Shown piece by piece: positions 1 through 12,719 of a stretch of 64,000 nt of DNA. The stretch is taken from the NCBI GenBank assembly GCA_003439945.1, contig QVRM01005377.1, forward strand, positions 47,501-111,500, written 5' to 3'. The translations under genes and the position numbers were made by a program. Under the pieces are notes generated by a model, which was not told the DNA's origin, did no database searches, and worked only from the letters and a program-made list of their open reading frames with translations. Source of the stretch: Dermanyssus gallinae (lineage: Eukaryota; Arthropoda; Arachnida; Mesostigmata; Dermanyssidae). The first letter of the stretch is position 1. Each line of letters starts with the position of its first letter.

Positions 1-59
1 AACGATGTAACAACATGCAATGTCAATATGTCATCAATGCTGATGCTACGGTTTATTCC

Positions 60-375
60 GAGTGGACTGCTAGCATGACGAAATGCCCAAAAAGGGCATA
101 AGTTAACCAAATTGATTAATTTAGCAACAACATATTTGAGCTAGAAACCGTTGATTTGGTTTGATTGAGCAGCACATCATTCTAGCAGACGCTTGGCATT
201 TGTACGAAATAGGACTACGTGTTAATTTCCTGCAGCACTCTTTGCGACGGGAGGTCGATGACATCGGGTAAACTTTCCAGAAATGAAAGGAATAGGCAAC
301 GAGTACATATGATTTGGCTCTACGAAATTCGGTGTACTTGAGTGATTGCATTGATGCAGAGAGTTCTTGCGGCAA
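60..375 (-). pseudogene. possible piggyBac-like transposase relic
   Basis: A minus-strand frame contains KVYPMSSTSRRKECC, then ARMMCCSIKPNQRFLAQICC. After a stop comes INQFG and LMPFLGI. This resembles, loosely, the piggyBac region 'K.V..lSt..', 'GVDr.DqmcsyY..nQRW' and 'iNaf'. Several residues that should be acidic are absent and stops interrupt it, so if the assignment is right it is long dead. No terminal repeats were identified. Confidence 0.3.
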
Positions 376-1840
376 AGATCAAGCGATAGGTGGCTCCCGA
401 AGCTTTGCTCGTTTAATCAATTTTGCGATAGATCAGAGGGTATTAACGAGGGCTTTCGTTTTAGCCGGCAGTCCACCTCTCTCAAGAACAAACCACAGAA
501 TAGTACAAAAAATCATGCCCCTTTATCGACGAATACTAGCAGGGGGTAAAAGAAGAGGTGAAGATTTTGCATGGTTCAGCTGGGGACTAAATTTTTAAGG
601 ATAAATCGCAGAGTTTGTCTTGACATTGCTGAATTTCAGCAAAGGCACTCCCGTTAAGGGAATGTGTCTGTAAAATGTTTAAGCTATTGTAGAGACTTCG
701 ACATTCCTATAAGATAGTCACGTACAGGTAACGAGTACGGGTGAAAATTCGACACCCTAAAGTCCCAATGCAGTAGTGCGTCTAACGGGAACCTGGTCTA
801 AAAAATGCAACGCAGGCCTAATGTTAAGGCGCTCTTACCGTTTATTCGAGTGCAACTGAATCCTTTGCACCGCGAATTCATGTCATCCGGATATCTGCTA
901 GCGTCCATGGGACGATTACAGTCTGTCTTTCACCACGAGCTCACGAGCAGTCAGGCTGCGCTACAGCGTAGGAAACTAAAGGAATGCTCGCGTTTGTGAA
1001 TGGTCCAATTATGTTGAACGTTGTAGCAGCCTGTACATAGTTCGAGTGCGCGAAATAGAGGCTCGACACACAGCGAACCGACATATCCGAATACGGAACC
1101 ATTAGCTGATGCCGAGCGATGCCGTCACGCCGCTGCGCACCGAACTGCATGACATGGCGTTGTGCTTACAACAGGTGATCGACAAAAAAGACATGCGTTG
1201 GAAGCTAGCAGACTTACGCAAAGCTTGAATGACGCCATCTTCACCAATCACAGCACCACCTGTACTAGATCGAGAAAAGTTCAGGTCATAGATAACGGAC
1301 GAGAGTAGCTGCGATACATTCTACCGATCAAAGGTTCGATCGACCAGTACTTACGAGCTGCGATTTACCGCGCTGTTCGGCACCCTGTTCTGTTCCTAGC
1401 CCGCAGGCTTTAAGCCTAAGAAACACCGTTGTGATTACGAGGCAACTACGATTCAATACTCCCGTATGCAAACTACTCAACATGCACAACGTGGCTGCGT
1501 CTATGTCTTTATGTGTGAGGCCCATTTATGATGTCTCGCACTCGTCTAGTATGTACCTGTAGACTATGTAGGCTACCTTTGACCATTCGGAAATAATCGG
1601 AATAATCACCCGCTCTATATCGCGTTCTCTCAGCCTTATTTTATATCTCCCTTCTTCCTCTTTCTCGCCTCTTTTGTTAGTTTCTTTATTTGCCCGGTTT
1701 CTCCGGTCAATTCTCATTTTGGTTTCTCCGTTGTGTTTTTTACGTCGGCTGTTCCATTAACTTCAACCATCAGGGCTCTCACTAAACGATTGTGCCTATT
1801 TAAGGCGGTGTGCTTGGGCTTTTGGCCCGATTGGGCTCTT
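376..1840. other. no recognised gene
   Basis: The composition is mixed, with short open frames on both strands that show no family motif. A few near-coding stretches (for example 900-1500) may be worn transposon sequence, but I cannot assign them. Confidence 0.4.
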
Positions 1841-1869
1841 CACCCAGTGCGAGCGTAATGGTCGTCCTC

Positions 1870-4260
1870 GCAGTTGTTGTTGTTGTTTTCGTCGTCATCG
1901 TCGTCGATATTGTTGCTTCTATTTCTGTTGTTGTTTTCGCTGTTGTCGATATTGTTGACGTCGCGATAGTTCGCCAACAGCCTCTGCAAATTACCGTCTA
2001 ACCTGCTCCTATGGCGACGACCTAAGAGGGTCAAGAAGAAGTCTTTCGGAAGGGCAGCAGAAGGGGGAGAAACAGGCAACGACGCTCAATGGAACGACAC
2101 GACGCTCTCGGTGGGTGCCGGAACGAACAGTCTATGATGTTCATGATACTGTTTCTCTCTCTCTGAATGGCTCTTCTTCTTTTGATATTATTCCCTCTCC
2201 TCCTTGCCCCCCCCCCCCCTTTCTCTCCCCCTCTCTCTGAATTTTCCGCCTCTTCCCATCAAACGTTTCACTCATTTTATACCTCTCTAACTCAATGTTC
2301 CCGGCGTTTCTCTTCGGCGGCTGCCGCCACCCCCTCAGTCGCCAGCCTACTCAGTCTACAACCAGCCACGATGAGCAACATCGAAACATCGACTGTCAGT
2401 TGACTGCCGGTGCTCACCGACATCAACCGACCCACGGACGCACCGATAGCCCGAACGCCCGAGGAGTGTGGGGCAGTCGCCGATCGCCACCACAGCAATG
2501 AACGCAACCATCTTGGCGGCCATCATTGGGTCTTCGAACCCACCACCGCTTCGACGTTCCCCCATCTCCTCCCTCCCGAACAAGCGCGGGCGATCATAAA
2601 CCATGTCCTCCGTGGTTCTGCCGCCGCCGTTCACCTTTGTCCATAGATCCGTTGTTGTTGTTGCTGTTGCTTGATGTTGTTGTTGTTGTTGCTGCTATTG
2701 TTGTTGCCGTTGTTATTGTTGTTACCGTCGTTATTGCTACTATTGTTGCTGTTGTCGTTGCTATTGCCATTGTTGCTGTTGTCGTTGCTATTGCTATTGT
2801 TGCTGTGTTGCTCAGCTTTCTCCGCCACACTTGCGCTGTAGATCAATGTGTTAGACGGCGCCGCCCATGCATAGTATAATACCTCGTGATTTTCTTTTCT
2901 CGCGCGCTCTTTCTTAGTCGTTCTGTCTGCCGTGTTCGAACGCTGTATGTACATATACACGTGTACGTACACGCTGTATGTACATATACACGAGCATATG
3001 TACACGATATACCACAAATGTCCGAGATGATCACACGTCAGGCAGGCGTAATAATTTGCATAACAGTCGAAGAAGAAAGAGTGGTAGTAGAAGTAGTTGT
3101 TGTTGCTGCTATTGTTGTTGTGGCTGCTATGGCTGTTGTTGTTGTTGTTGTTGTATTGACACGAACTGGCCTGCTTTGTCGACATCAGCATACGCTTTGA
3201 GTTCTTCGCAACACACATCAATACGGCGCGCGCACACACGCAGATCAACAGAGAGACACAACTAACGGCAAAACGGTACCAAATCAAATTGTACAGGGGC
3301 TAAACAAAGTTATAAAGAGGATGATGACAAAACAGGGTGCTGGACGAGATCTGCGAGAGCTTCCACCCATTGATCTACCTGTCTGTCTGTTTGCCTGTCT
3401 ATTTATTGTCAATCGATCTATCGATTTTTAGGACCCATCGTTTCTGTCACATGTGAACTGTGTGTTTGCTTTTATTGTTGCTTGTTGTTGTTATTGTTGT
3501 TCTTGCTGTTGTTGTTGTTGTTGTTATTATTGTTGTTCTTGCTGTTGTTGTTGTTGGTGGGGCATGTTGTTGTTGTCATCGCTCGTCGTTGCTGCCGCAC
3601 CAGCATGTTGTTGTTGTACTTTACTTGTTAATTGGTTGATCGGTGTCCTATTAAAATAAACGAAGTGAAGACGAAGGCAAGCGAGAAGGAAACGAAAGCG
3701 GAGGGGGCTCAATCGGGAGAACACATGTTCAATGTGTATGCGCTTCAGTGGCGAGCGATTCATCAAGCCATCGTCAGCTGTCCCGCCCCGGTCGCCGAGA
3801 GCTGCGCCATGTGATGATGCTCTATGGCTCTTATCTTTTTCGTTCTGCTGTAAAGCGCGTCTGAGCTTTACTACGGAGTGCAGCTTACTGGCTGCACAGA
3901 CAGACACACAGATACACGCATTTATTGATTTCAAAGTCGTAGAAATCGATCGGTCCGGCCTTGGTTCGAGAGACGCAAATTTGTGCGCATAGCGGGCATA
4001 TCTCCGTAGCCATATGAAGCCAACCGAAGCGAGAGACCGGCTTGGCGGATCAATTCGACGACTCAGTCGCGTGGCGGAAATTGGCAGTGAAGGATGATGG
4101 AAATCAGATGCTTCTGCGCTTCGGCCACGGCTGGTCAGCCGAGCAAAATCACTGACACGAAAGAACGAGTAGGCTTAGAGAACAGCGCCACAAACAACAA
4201 CAACAATAGGAGCAACGACAATACCAACAACAACAACAACAACAATAACAACAAAGACAA
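1870..4260. repeat. trinucleotide-repeat-rich region (TTG/TCG, CAA)
   Basis: GTT/GTC/GCT-type runs occur at 1,870-1,955, 2,650-2,805, 3,090-3,160 and 3,465-3,565, and CAA runs at 4,190-4,255. A 30-bp tandem duplication containing CGCTGTATGTACATATACACG begins at 2,941 and 2,971. Open frames here are Val/Cys- or Asn/Gln-only translations of the repeats. No gene is seen. Confidence 0.7.
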
Positions 4261-4860
4261 ACCGTCAGACACGCTACTTTATATGGAAGCGTTCAACACA
4301 AATCGCTAACTTTCCGGTGTCTGAACAAAATGTTCGAAATCTAGCTGTCTAAAATGTCCTATATTCGAGTGTAGCAGTCAGTTCCGGAAAGGATAAACAC
4401 CAAGCATGTTGTTGCTCGTGAAGTGACGGTCGTCATTCTCTCTCTATATATATGTATATATATATATATTTTTTTTTGTTTTTTTTTGTAAATATTTACT
4501 TTAATTACGCAGGAACTTCATACAAAATACGCTTTGCCTAAAGTATCCGTACTAGCGCTTACACTATGCGCGGTTTCTAAAATGTTCTAATGACCTGTCT
4601 TCACAGTAAATGTGTTCCATAGAGCAGCAGATGCTTTGTAAAGCGCGATACTCTAATTTTTTTCGCGTTTTTAAAAAAATCGCATTATATTGACTATACT
4701 ATGAGCAAAGACAACATTGTGAGGTATCTAGTACAATATTAAAAAAAGAGCAAGCCTAAATCTAGTACGTGCCGCGTGGAGGTGGAATCAGCGGCCCACG
4801 ACCAACTCTTTGGACTCGGCAGAGCAAATGAGGAAGATCTTGAGAACTCGAAATAATAAC

Positions 4861-4861
<1 letters not shown>

Positions 4862-4927
<66 letters not shown>
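4862..4927. repeat. (TA)n microsatellite
   Basis: A near-perfect alternating TA tract of about 65 bp. Confidence 0.95.
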
Positions 4928-4929
4928 AA

Positions 4930-6140
4930 TGTTGCGGCATGCTTTAACAATCTGTTCGTTATAGGGACGAGTGGAAACATCATTTCTGTATAACCACCGC
5001 TTTACGGCAAATCATGCAAGGTATCACAGCAATTGTATATTCAGTTGATTGACAGAAAATATGCGTATGAATCCCCTTGTAAAAAAAAATGGCCTCAAGT
5101 GCGTCACTCTGTAGTATTTTAGCTCAACGGACGGCCATATATATCGTCGATCCTCAATCGGCACAATGAAATGATGGATTCTAGATAGCGTATGCATATA
5201 AGCCGCTAGCTAAGGCCGCTAAGCGCCTGTACGTGAGCGTGTCTCGTCATCATCGTTGTGATTACGCGATTGAGTGATTCCATAATGACGTTCGATCTTA
5301 GTGAGAGATTCCCCGAGATTCTCGAGGTCGCCATAGTCGCCATGACGGTGGACAGAGACATAGACAGACATAGATATATAGATGAACGACGAGCCCGGCT
5401 TTCATAGCCAAAGTTGACGTCGGCTGCTGCAGCAGCTGCTATTCTCAATCGCTCCAGCTCTCTCTTCCCGTCTCTCTCTCTCTCTCTCTCGTCTCTGTAT
5501 CGATGTACTCGACTGAGGTATGCAATAGATTTTAGCGTGCGTTGACGCGGACGCGACGAAATCCGCCGGCATGCGAATCACCGCAGCGTACAGATTGTGT
5601 ACAGACAGCCACGATAGCAACGAGGTTGACCACAACAAACGACAGCAGAGAATATAGATATAAGAGATAAGGAGACGACATCATCAACGAAAGACGACGA
5701 CGGGGGGGAGGGGGGGGGGGGCGAAGAAATGGTGAACCTAAAGACGGCGTTGACAACGTCCCGCGGAGAACGGCTCGCGGACTCGCAGACAATCCTCCTC
5801 AGCTAGCATCCTTCTCGGACGGTTTTCCCGAGAGTTGAGTTGCTTACAACCGCCTCCTACATAATCATAGCGGCAGGCTCCAACAGCGATGGCAGCAGCA
5901 GCACCTCGACGGATGTTCTGATCAATTGCAAACCCGCCAGCCAGCCAGCTAAAGTTTAATTTCATATTCATTTCGATTCAAAAGCAGCAGCAACAGCACA
6001 AACGGCAACGGGTCGTCTCCGCTCACCAGCCGTATCTGCTGCTGTTGTTATCTTGCTGGCAGCAACAGCAACAACAGTCAACCTCGCACTGTTAACGCAC
6101 CGCACTGCAAGTGCTCTGTTTACCCTAAGAAGTGCCACTC
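4930..6140. other. no recognised gene; short simple repeats
   Basis: The region contains (TC)n near 5,470-5,492, a G-rich run at 5,701-5,722 and CAG-type runs at about 5,980-6,080. No open frame has family motifs. Confidence 0.5.
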
Positions 6141-6156
6141 TGCTGCTCTTCACCCT

Positions 6157-6335
6157 TAAAACATCATTTTTGGGCTGACCCCCAGACCCCAAACTTTAAC
6201 GTCGTCCACGGGACTGCTTTTTGCATTGCTTCATAGACGGACGGACTACCCCCATGAATACAAATTTGGGGCAACGGTAGGGCTCGAACCCGTGCACCTA
6301 TGTGTGATTCCTCCGGTCGCGAGGCGCAGGCGAAT
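6157..6335 (-). mobile_element. tRNA-derived SINE, copy 1 (5'-truncated)
   Basis: On the minus strand it has the pol III B-box-like GGGTTCGAGCCC (plus strand gggctcgaaccc at about 6280). It also has a body shared with three other copies: plus-strand words aacgtc.tccacgggactgc, gcattgcttcata, ccccat.aatacaaat and cctccggtcgcgaggcgca. The outermost 5' head found in the other copies is missing. Imperfect flanking repeats (12/15 match) at 6142-6156 and 6336-6350 look like an old target-site duplication. Confidence 0.75.
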
Positions 6336-6350
6336 GCTACTCTTGACTCT

Positions 6351-9177
6351 ATTTAGTACTACCTCCTTTGGCCGTTATCCGTCTGTCATATGTTCGTCTG
6401 TTTTTGTTTTTTATATCAACTTTGGTGCCACGGGGACACTTCAACATAACCAACTAATCCTATATTTTCTTGGTTTCTCGGTTCTATCCCTTAGATGAGG
6501 CGGGTGGGGGGCGGAGGAGAGAAAATTCCAGAAGTGGGAATAGCAGAAGTTTCAACGCGTCGTCGGAACTGACCCTCGGGCGCCGTCTGCCCTACTCATC
6601 CTAGCTCGAGCACGCAGCACAGTTCAGCAACCGGTACGACGGAGGGAGATCGCATCGTTGCTCAGACAGATCGATCGACTAGATTGAAAGCTCCAGATCT
6701 GCCGACAACATTCGTTGGCGCCGTCATCATCTTCAAGCCACGACATCACCAAAATCACCCTCATCATCATCATCATCGTCGTCGCCTTTAGAGAAGGATT
6801 TAGATGAGATGTTATCATTGAACTGTTCTCAGTCCCCTCCCCCCCACACTCCCACTTCACTCCACCACATCCCCACCCGACACACACACAAACACCCCAC
6901 GTCGCCCCCGATGATAGACGCGCACTAAGTGGCATCCAACGGCATTACATTAAGCTTACGTCGTCTTGCTTACGGCGGCGGCTGTCAGGCAGGTTCGTTG
7001 TTGAGCGACGGGCAAACGGACCGAAGCGGTTGTCAAACCACAGTCTCGCTCGCAATCAAGCCACAGTCGAGCAGTCAAAACACAATTGCAACTGGCCCAA
7101 CAATACCTGCTACCTGTCGAGATAAACATGAGAGGGCAAGCTACCACCATGGATCTCTCTCTCTCTCTAGCTTTCTCCCAGAGAGAAAGAGAGAGAGGGG
7201 AGAGAGAAACGGACGGTCGAACGTTGTCTGCGTCGCCAGCTTTGTCTGCCAGGTTTGACGAACCCCCTCATATACCGGTGGTTCCGACATCTGCGATATT
7301 CATTGACGATCTTTTCTTAGTCCCCACCAGACACTCGCTTCACTAAAACTAGCTAGCTAGCTCGAACAGGATGCGTCAATAACTAAACGCATCGCTCGAG
7401 CGCATTGTGATCGGCATCTCAGATCACAGCAAAATGCCGGCACCAGCCGACATAACGGTTGACCCCGCCGAGCAGTAGCGAGGAAGGCAACCAATAAAGA
7501 CGTCAAGAAGTCTAGTGAAGATCGCTGCTGAAACAGACGTTACTCGAACAGCTTCAGATTGGCTCTAATTGGCTCTATTCGGCTCGATTCGGTTCCGATA
7601 TCAGTATTTGGCCAAGTGACCCACTACACTCACTCGGTATACATACATTCATATATATGTACATAATATATTCACTTTTGAGCGCCCTGGAGGCAGGGCT
7701 AGCAGCCTTGGCAGCACCCTCTAGAGTTTGGCCACGTTGAATAAATACAATATTTTGAGCAAGGTTCAGGACCGTTGCCTCACAGCATCAATTTTGAGCT
7801 TGCTTCAATATTTATATTTCAGAGGACAAGCGATTATGCTCTTACGTTTTTGGGCATTTGTGGAAAAATCCTCTAGGAATTACGGTCTTGGCAGCTAGCC
7901 AGTATGTGTCGTGTCGGTATCGAATCCACGACTATGACATCAAAGTCGCAGGACAACCTTGAGACCTATCCTCGACGATTTTTCTTCCCCTATGAAGTTT
8001 GTTCCCTCCCCTTTCCCCTATCATCAACGCGACGACGGCCCCCCCCCTCCCTTGACGTGTTTCAGTGCTAGCTGAGGGCTGTGAAGACAGTGACCTATTG
8101 AAGGGTGGGTGCTAAAGTCGGCCACTTAAGACTAGCCAGCACTGGCTTTGTACCCCTTTGAGCAAAGCCGCTGGATGCGCCGCGCGCCCTCATAAAAGTA
8201 ACGGAATACTGACGTAACTGTGTTCAGATGACTAATAATAATACATTTGAATATTTAGTAAGGTGTGTTGGAAGCAACACGTTTAGCAACCTGTTCGAAC
8301 GGAACTAGAACACGTACAGTTGCTTAGTGATCACTACGCGGTTAATATGTCACAGTCTTTTGTTTTAGATTTGTTAACATTTTTATTTTCAAAGACCAGT
8401 TTGCATCAAAATCCAATCAAAAACTAACACTCTGGAAGCAAGCATTCTTTTAAGGCCCTATGTTTGGTGACGGCTTGTTCGAAACAGTTGTAATTTTAAA
8501 TACTAATAATACATTTTACAGGTAAAGTTGATCCAATACCAAAACGCAATGAGAATGCAGGACTTGCGAGGCTGTAGAGGCACCTTGAGGAAAAGCTGCT
8601 GTTAGAAGCTGCTTTCGTTGCTACTGTTTAGACGCCTTTAGCTGATTTTAGAGAAAGACGGTTTCTTGCCAGAGAAGCAGTATGAATTCAGGTCGGGATG
8701 GCTTACCGTGACAACGTTTTCAACGATCCTGTTCGAAAGAGCAAGTCAGACCCTCAAGAAAGCTGACCAAGTCTTATACGGCAACGGCGTTTTAAGTAGT
8801 AGTTAAAGTAAAAAAGAGCAAAGAACATGACATTGAAACCTAACTCGAACTTGCAACATCAGTCACGTTTTACTCGCTATTTTTGTTACATGGTACACCA
8901 TGCTCTCTACACGTTTGAGCACATGGCATGCCAATTTAGAGGCTTCTAACTATGCTAAACAATGAGACTTCACAGGAGTATTCCGCTGCCTCATCTGTGA
9001 ATGACTCTGCCTCTGATTTCATGTCACAGTGTCCGATCAATCATGCACGTATTATTGAGTGTAATTAGTGTATATAAATATAGCCGATAATTACGGAGGC
9101 CACAAGAAGCTTTTTCCGACTCTCATATCCTATCTCAGTAAGCTCATTATCAGTATTTAATGCACGCTCTTTTACGA

Positions 9178-9178
<1 letters not shown>
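6351..9178. other. non-coding; no recognised gene
   Basis: Up to 7,400 there are short GA and CA tracts. From 7,400 to 9,178 the sequence is AT-rich with no open frame of 60 codons on either strand. Apart from the tRNA-like element at 7.9 kb I see nothing in it. Confidence 0.6.
7905..7978 (-). mobile_element. tRNA-like SINE head, second family
   Basis: On the minus strand a B-box-like GGATTCGATACC (7927-7916) and an A-box-like TAGGTCTCAAGGTTG (7969-7955) are spaced as in a tRNA, with a CGACTTTGATGTCATAGTCG stem-loop between them. A clean acceptor stem is not seen, so it is a SINE head or tRNA pseudogene rather than a functional tRNA. Confidence 0.45.

Positions 9179-9180
<2 letters not shown>

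Positions 9181-9230
<50 letters not shown>
9181..9230. repeat. (TA)n microsatellite
   Basis: A pure 50-bp TA tract. Confidence 0.95.
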
Positions 9231-9231
<1 letters not shown>

Positions 9232-9907
9232 CGTTCACATCTAAACTAGCTTCTGTTCTATTCTAAACATTGTACCGGTGCCACACATCCAATCTGTCTG
9301 CAATTTGCCTCCGATCCGCTGTATTTATAACGATCTCGGGTAGTAGTGCTCGATCCAATTTGCTCGTGATCGTGACCGCCAGTTTTTTCTTAAATGAGGC
9401 GACGAAGAGCGCCGAACGATCTAAGAAGACGCGAAGAATCGCGGCTCGGATTGTGGTTGGGTCTTACGTACATACGTATAGTCGGTGACGACAACTGCAG
9501 CGACGACGACGACGACGCAGTGACTGTGGAGCGAGCGCGATTTTATGAGCCGAAGCGTACTGGGGCGTCTGTCGCGCTGACTTTGGCAAGTTTGGGGAGC
9601 CCAGACCAATAAGGAGACGGTCGACCAGTGGCGGCTTGGTACCGACCAGGACCAATAGCGACGGGGACGATCAGGATGCATGAAATGTAACGTGGCAGCG
9701 AATTAAGAACCTCTGGTGGCGGTGACGGCGATCTCGGCAACGACCAAGGGTACGGCCACGGAGGGCGGCGGGGCTATGATTGGCAGGGGAAGCAGTAGCG
9801 ACCAAGAGGTGACGACAACTGAGGCTCAGTGGCGCTGACGGCGGCGGCTAGAGGAGCGAAGATTGAGGTTCAATGGCGGCAGCAGTTATGGGCGACCAAG
9901 GGGCGGC

Positions 9908-10045
9908 GATGACTGAAGTACAGTGGCAGCGATGACTGAAGTACAGTGGCAGCGATGACTGAAGTACAGTGGCAGCGATGATTGAAGTACAGTGGCAGCG
10001 ATGACTGAAGTACAGTGGCAGCGATGATTGAAGTACAGTGGCGGT
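9908..10045. repeat. 23-bp tandem repeat, 6 copies
   Basis: The unit is GATGACTGAAGTACAGTGGC followed by AGC. Units start at 9908, 9931, 9954, 9977, 10000 and 10023. Units 4 and 6 carry ATT in place of ACT, and the last ends GGT. Confidence 0.95.
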
Positions 10046-10277
10046 TACGGCGGTTAGAGGGGTGACGGCGGCGTCGGTGGTTAAGTAGGTGGAGGTTGCA
10101 GGTGGACACGGCGTTGATGGGCCGGACAGCAAGAATCTAGGACATCTAGGGGGCCAATGCCAGGGGCGGTGGCAACTGGAGGGTAAGCGGCTTTCAGAAA
10201 CGAGGCGACGACTGAGATTTATTGAGAGCGGCGATCAAGTGGGGGCGGCGATGACTACAAGTACGGTATTGGTACTA

Positions 10278-10454
10278 AATCCATTCGGGGATGACTCTCA
10301 GCTAAGATTTAACGTCCATGGGACTGCTTTTCGCATTGCTTCATAAACGGACCCCCATAAATACAAATGTGCAACGGTGGGGCTCGAACCCGTGCACCTA
10401 TGTGTCTCCTCCGGTCGCGAGGCGCAGACTTGAGCCATCACGTTACCGGGCTCG
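10278..10454 (-). mobile_element. tRNA-derived SINE, copy 2 (full length)
   Basis: This 177-bp insertion has the 15-bp duplication ACGGTATTGGTACTA at 10263-10277 and 10455-10469. In sense (minus) orientation it starts GTCGAGCCCGGT, followed by an A-box-like TGATGG segment, a GCGCCTCGCGACCGGAGG segment, the B box and a body ending near GAGAGTCATCCCCGAA. It sits inside the GC-rich minisatellite field, next to an (ACT)n tract. Confidence 0.85.
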
Positions 10455-10558
10455 ACGGTATTGGTACTACACTACTACTACTACTACTACTACAGTACAT
10501 TGGCGGCAGAGGCGGCTGCAAGCGGGCACAGTGGATGCAAAGCCAGGGGCGGTAGCAA

Positions 10559-10600
10559 CCGGAAGGGAAGCCACGATCATAGTAGTGGCTTCCCTTCCGG
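10559..10600. repeat. 16-bp perfect inverted repeat with 10-nt loop
   Basis: CCGGAAGGGAAGCCAC at 10559-10574 and its exact complement at 10585-10600 flank GATCATAGTA. The stem is GC-rich and has no mismatch. Confidence 0.95.
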
Positions 10601-11519
10601 TGGTGTCGGTGGTGGCCGCAATAGCGGCATTGGTGGTGGCAACCAAGAGGCGGCGAGGACTAAGGTTCAATTGTAAGGGCGGTTAGAGGGGCGGCGGTGA
10701 CCAAGAGGCGACGGCGACTGAGGTTGTGTAGCGGTGGGGGTTAGGGAAGCGGCGGCGGCGGCGACCAAGAAACGACGGCGACTGAAATTCAGTGGCAGTG
10801 GCGACCAAGCGGGGGCAAACTCTGAGATTCCGGGGCAACGAGGGGTTAGGGGGGCGGCGCGGACCAAGAAACGACGACAACGACGACTGGGAATCAGTGG
10901 CAGTGGCGACTAAGAGGGGGCAAAGACTGAGATTCCGTGGTGACGGGGGTTGAGAGAGAGAGAGGGTTGAGAGAAGAGGCGACGGCGATTGATGTTCAGT
11001 GGCGGTGACGACGTTTAAGGGGGCGCCGGCTACCAGAAACGAGCTGACAAGCAGCGGCGGTGGCAACCAAGTGAGGACGACGACTGAGGTTTGCATGTAC
11101 TAATGGCGGCGAGTACAGGCGATGGCGGCGGCGACGACGACGAGGACGAAGGGCAATGACGATGAACAAAAACGACAACAGGAATAACGCGACGGCGATA
11201 TCGTCAGTTACTGACCCACAAGTGGTACCAGTGCGGATGTGGGACCACAAATAATAATAATAATAATAATAATAAGCACTATTGTAATGATAACACTCAT
11301 AATCGCCGTCGTTGAACATCGATCGTCAGCCAATCAATAGTGGAGTAAAGCTGGCCGATTGATGGTGGGTTGGCTTCCTTCCTTTGATCCGGCCACCGAC
11401 AGCCGACAGCTGCCGACGCCGATGCAGGTGGTATCATCACACCATTGGGAAATGGGCGCAGCGCAGCCCAACGTACGTACTGCGATGTCTGCTATCACCT
11501 GCTGCTTCTGATGCTGGTG

Positions 11520-11526
11520 ATCCTGC

Positions 11527-11561
<35 letters not shown>

Positions 11562-12700
11562 GAGGTGGTAACGACAGTACTACAAACTACCCCCATCATC
11601 AGCCCCATTTTTCGGATCATACTCATAATCACCATCATCATCATCATCATTATGGAGACGGTTATCGGCACCAGTATCGTCATTAGTTCCACCATCATCA
11701 TTGATCGCTCCTTCATCTCTTCATCGTTAGCTTCATTGACACGCCCCAGCGGCTGTTCCACAACAACAACAACAACAACAAGCGGCGCGGTGTTAACGGC
11801 CGATTTAAAGCGTCGGACTACGCCGCAAAATCGTCGCTGAAGAATCGGCCGGCCGCGGCGACAGCCTGCATGTCTGGACATCATTGACAGTAAAGGTAGC
11901 CGCCGTCAGCCGTTCCACTCACGGTGGCGGCTGCAGCAGCAGCAGCCGTCGTCACCACGGCTCCACCCAGTACCCAACAGCAATAACTTCAGCTACCTCA
12001 GCTGAAGTCAGTCAGTCAGTCCAGAGAAGCGGGTCGAGAGAAACGGTCCTCATAAGAAGAAGAAGAAGACTATGAGGGGAAAGAAGAAGAAGAAGATGAG
12101 GAAAAGGAGGAGAAAACGACGACAACGACGACGGCGGCGGCGGCGATGAACGAGCCGAACTAGAAGAAAAAGAAATTCGGCCAGACAACGTAACTTGGCC
12201 GAGTCGTTACTATGGTGGCGCTTCGCTGTGCTCGCGGCGGCGAATTGGAGGAGGAATAGGAATGAATCCCGTATGGTGATGATAATGGCGATGGTGATGA
12301 TGATGATGATGGCGATGGTGATGATACTGAAGTTGGTGATGATGATGCCGAAGATGGTGATGATGACAAAGATGCCGATGAGCGGATCGGTGTTCCCAGC
12401 CGTAATGACGTACGTCGCTGATCCGCTGATGACGACAGCCGCAGCCGGGAGCGAATACACGAAGCGATCACGATCATCACCACCGTCCTCGCCATCATCA
12501 TCATCATCTTCATCTTCATCTTCATCATTACCAGTATTAGTAGTGGCAGCACCCGCCGCGTCCTCAGCAGCTTCACCACCACAGCCACCTCGGCGTTCTC
12601 CCACCTCATCGAGGTGTCGTTGCCCACGTCGTTGTCGTCGTCAGCAGCAGCCGCTGCAGCAACAGCAGCAGCAGCAACTGACCTGCTCGTCTTCTGCATA
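11520..12700. repeat. trinucleotide-repeat-rich region (CTG/TTG, ATC/GAT, CAG)
   Basis: Runs of CTG/TTG (11,520-11,560), ATC (11,630-11,655), CAA (11,760-11,782), GAA (12,055-12,105), GAT (12,280-12,370) and ATC (12,490-12,530) dominate. Two overlapping minus-strand frames of about 180 codons are simple-sequence translations. A GTAAGT at 12,711-12,716 could be a splice donor but nothing else supports an exon. Confidence 0.6.
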
Positions 12701-12719
12701 CGGAATTCTCGTAAGTGGT

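Larger units (their letters stand above)
9690..11110. repeat. GC-rich degenerate minisatellite field
   Basis: Words such as GACCAAGAGGCGACGGC, ACTGAGGTTCAGTGGC and GGTTAGAGGGGCGGCG recur every 50-80 bp across 1.4 kb, indicating a diverged tandem array. It contains the 23-bp array at 9,908, SINE copy 2 and the hairpin at 10,559. Open frames on the minus strand are Pro/Ser/Leu-rich translations of the repeat. Confidence 0.75.

Noticed and set aside
2631..3287. 218-codon Asn/Ser-rich minus-strand frame
   Set aside because: It reads GTT/GTC repeats as Asn/Ser/Asp; there is no non-repeat core.
6270..6340. B-box sequences considered as functional tRNA genes
   Set aside because: They belong to a dispersed 178-bp family with target-site duplications and lack a full cloverleaf.
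9908..10045. Direct repeats considered as a CRISPR array
   Set aside because: Units are directly contiguous without spacers; it is a minisatellite.
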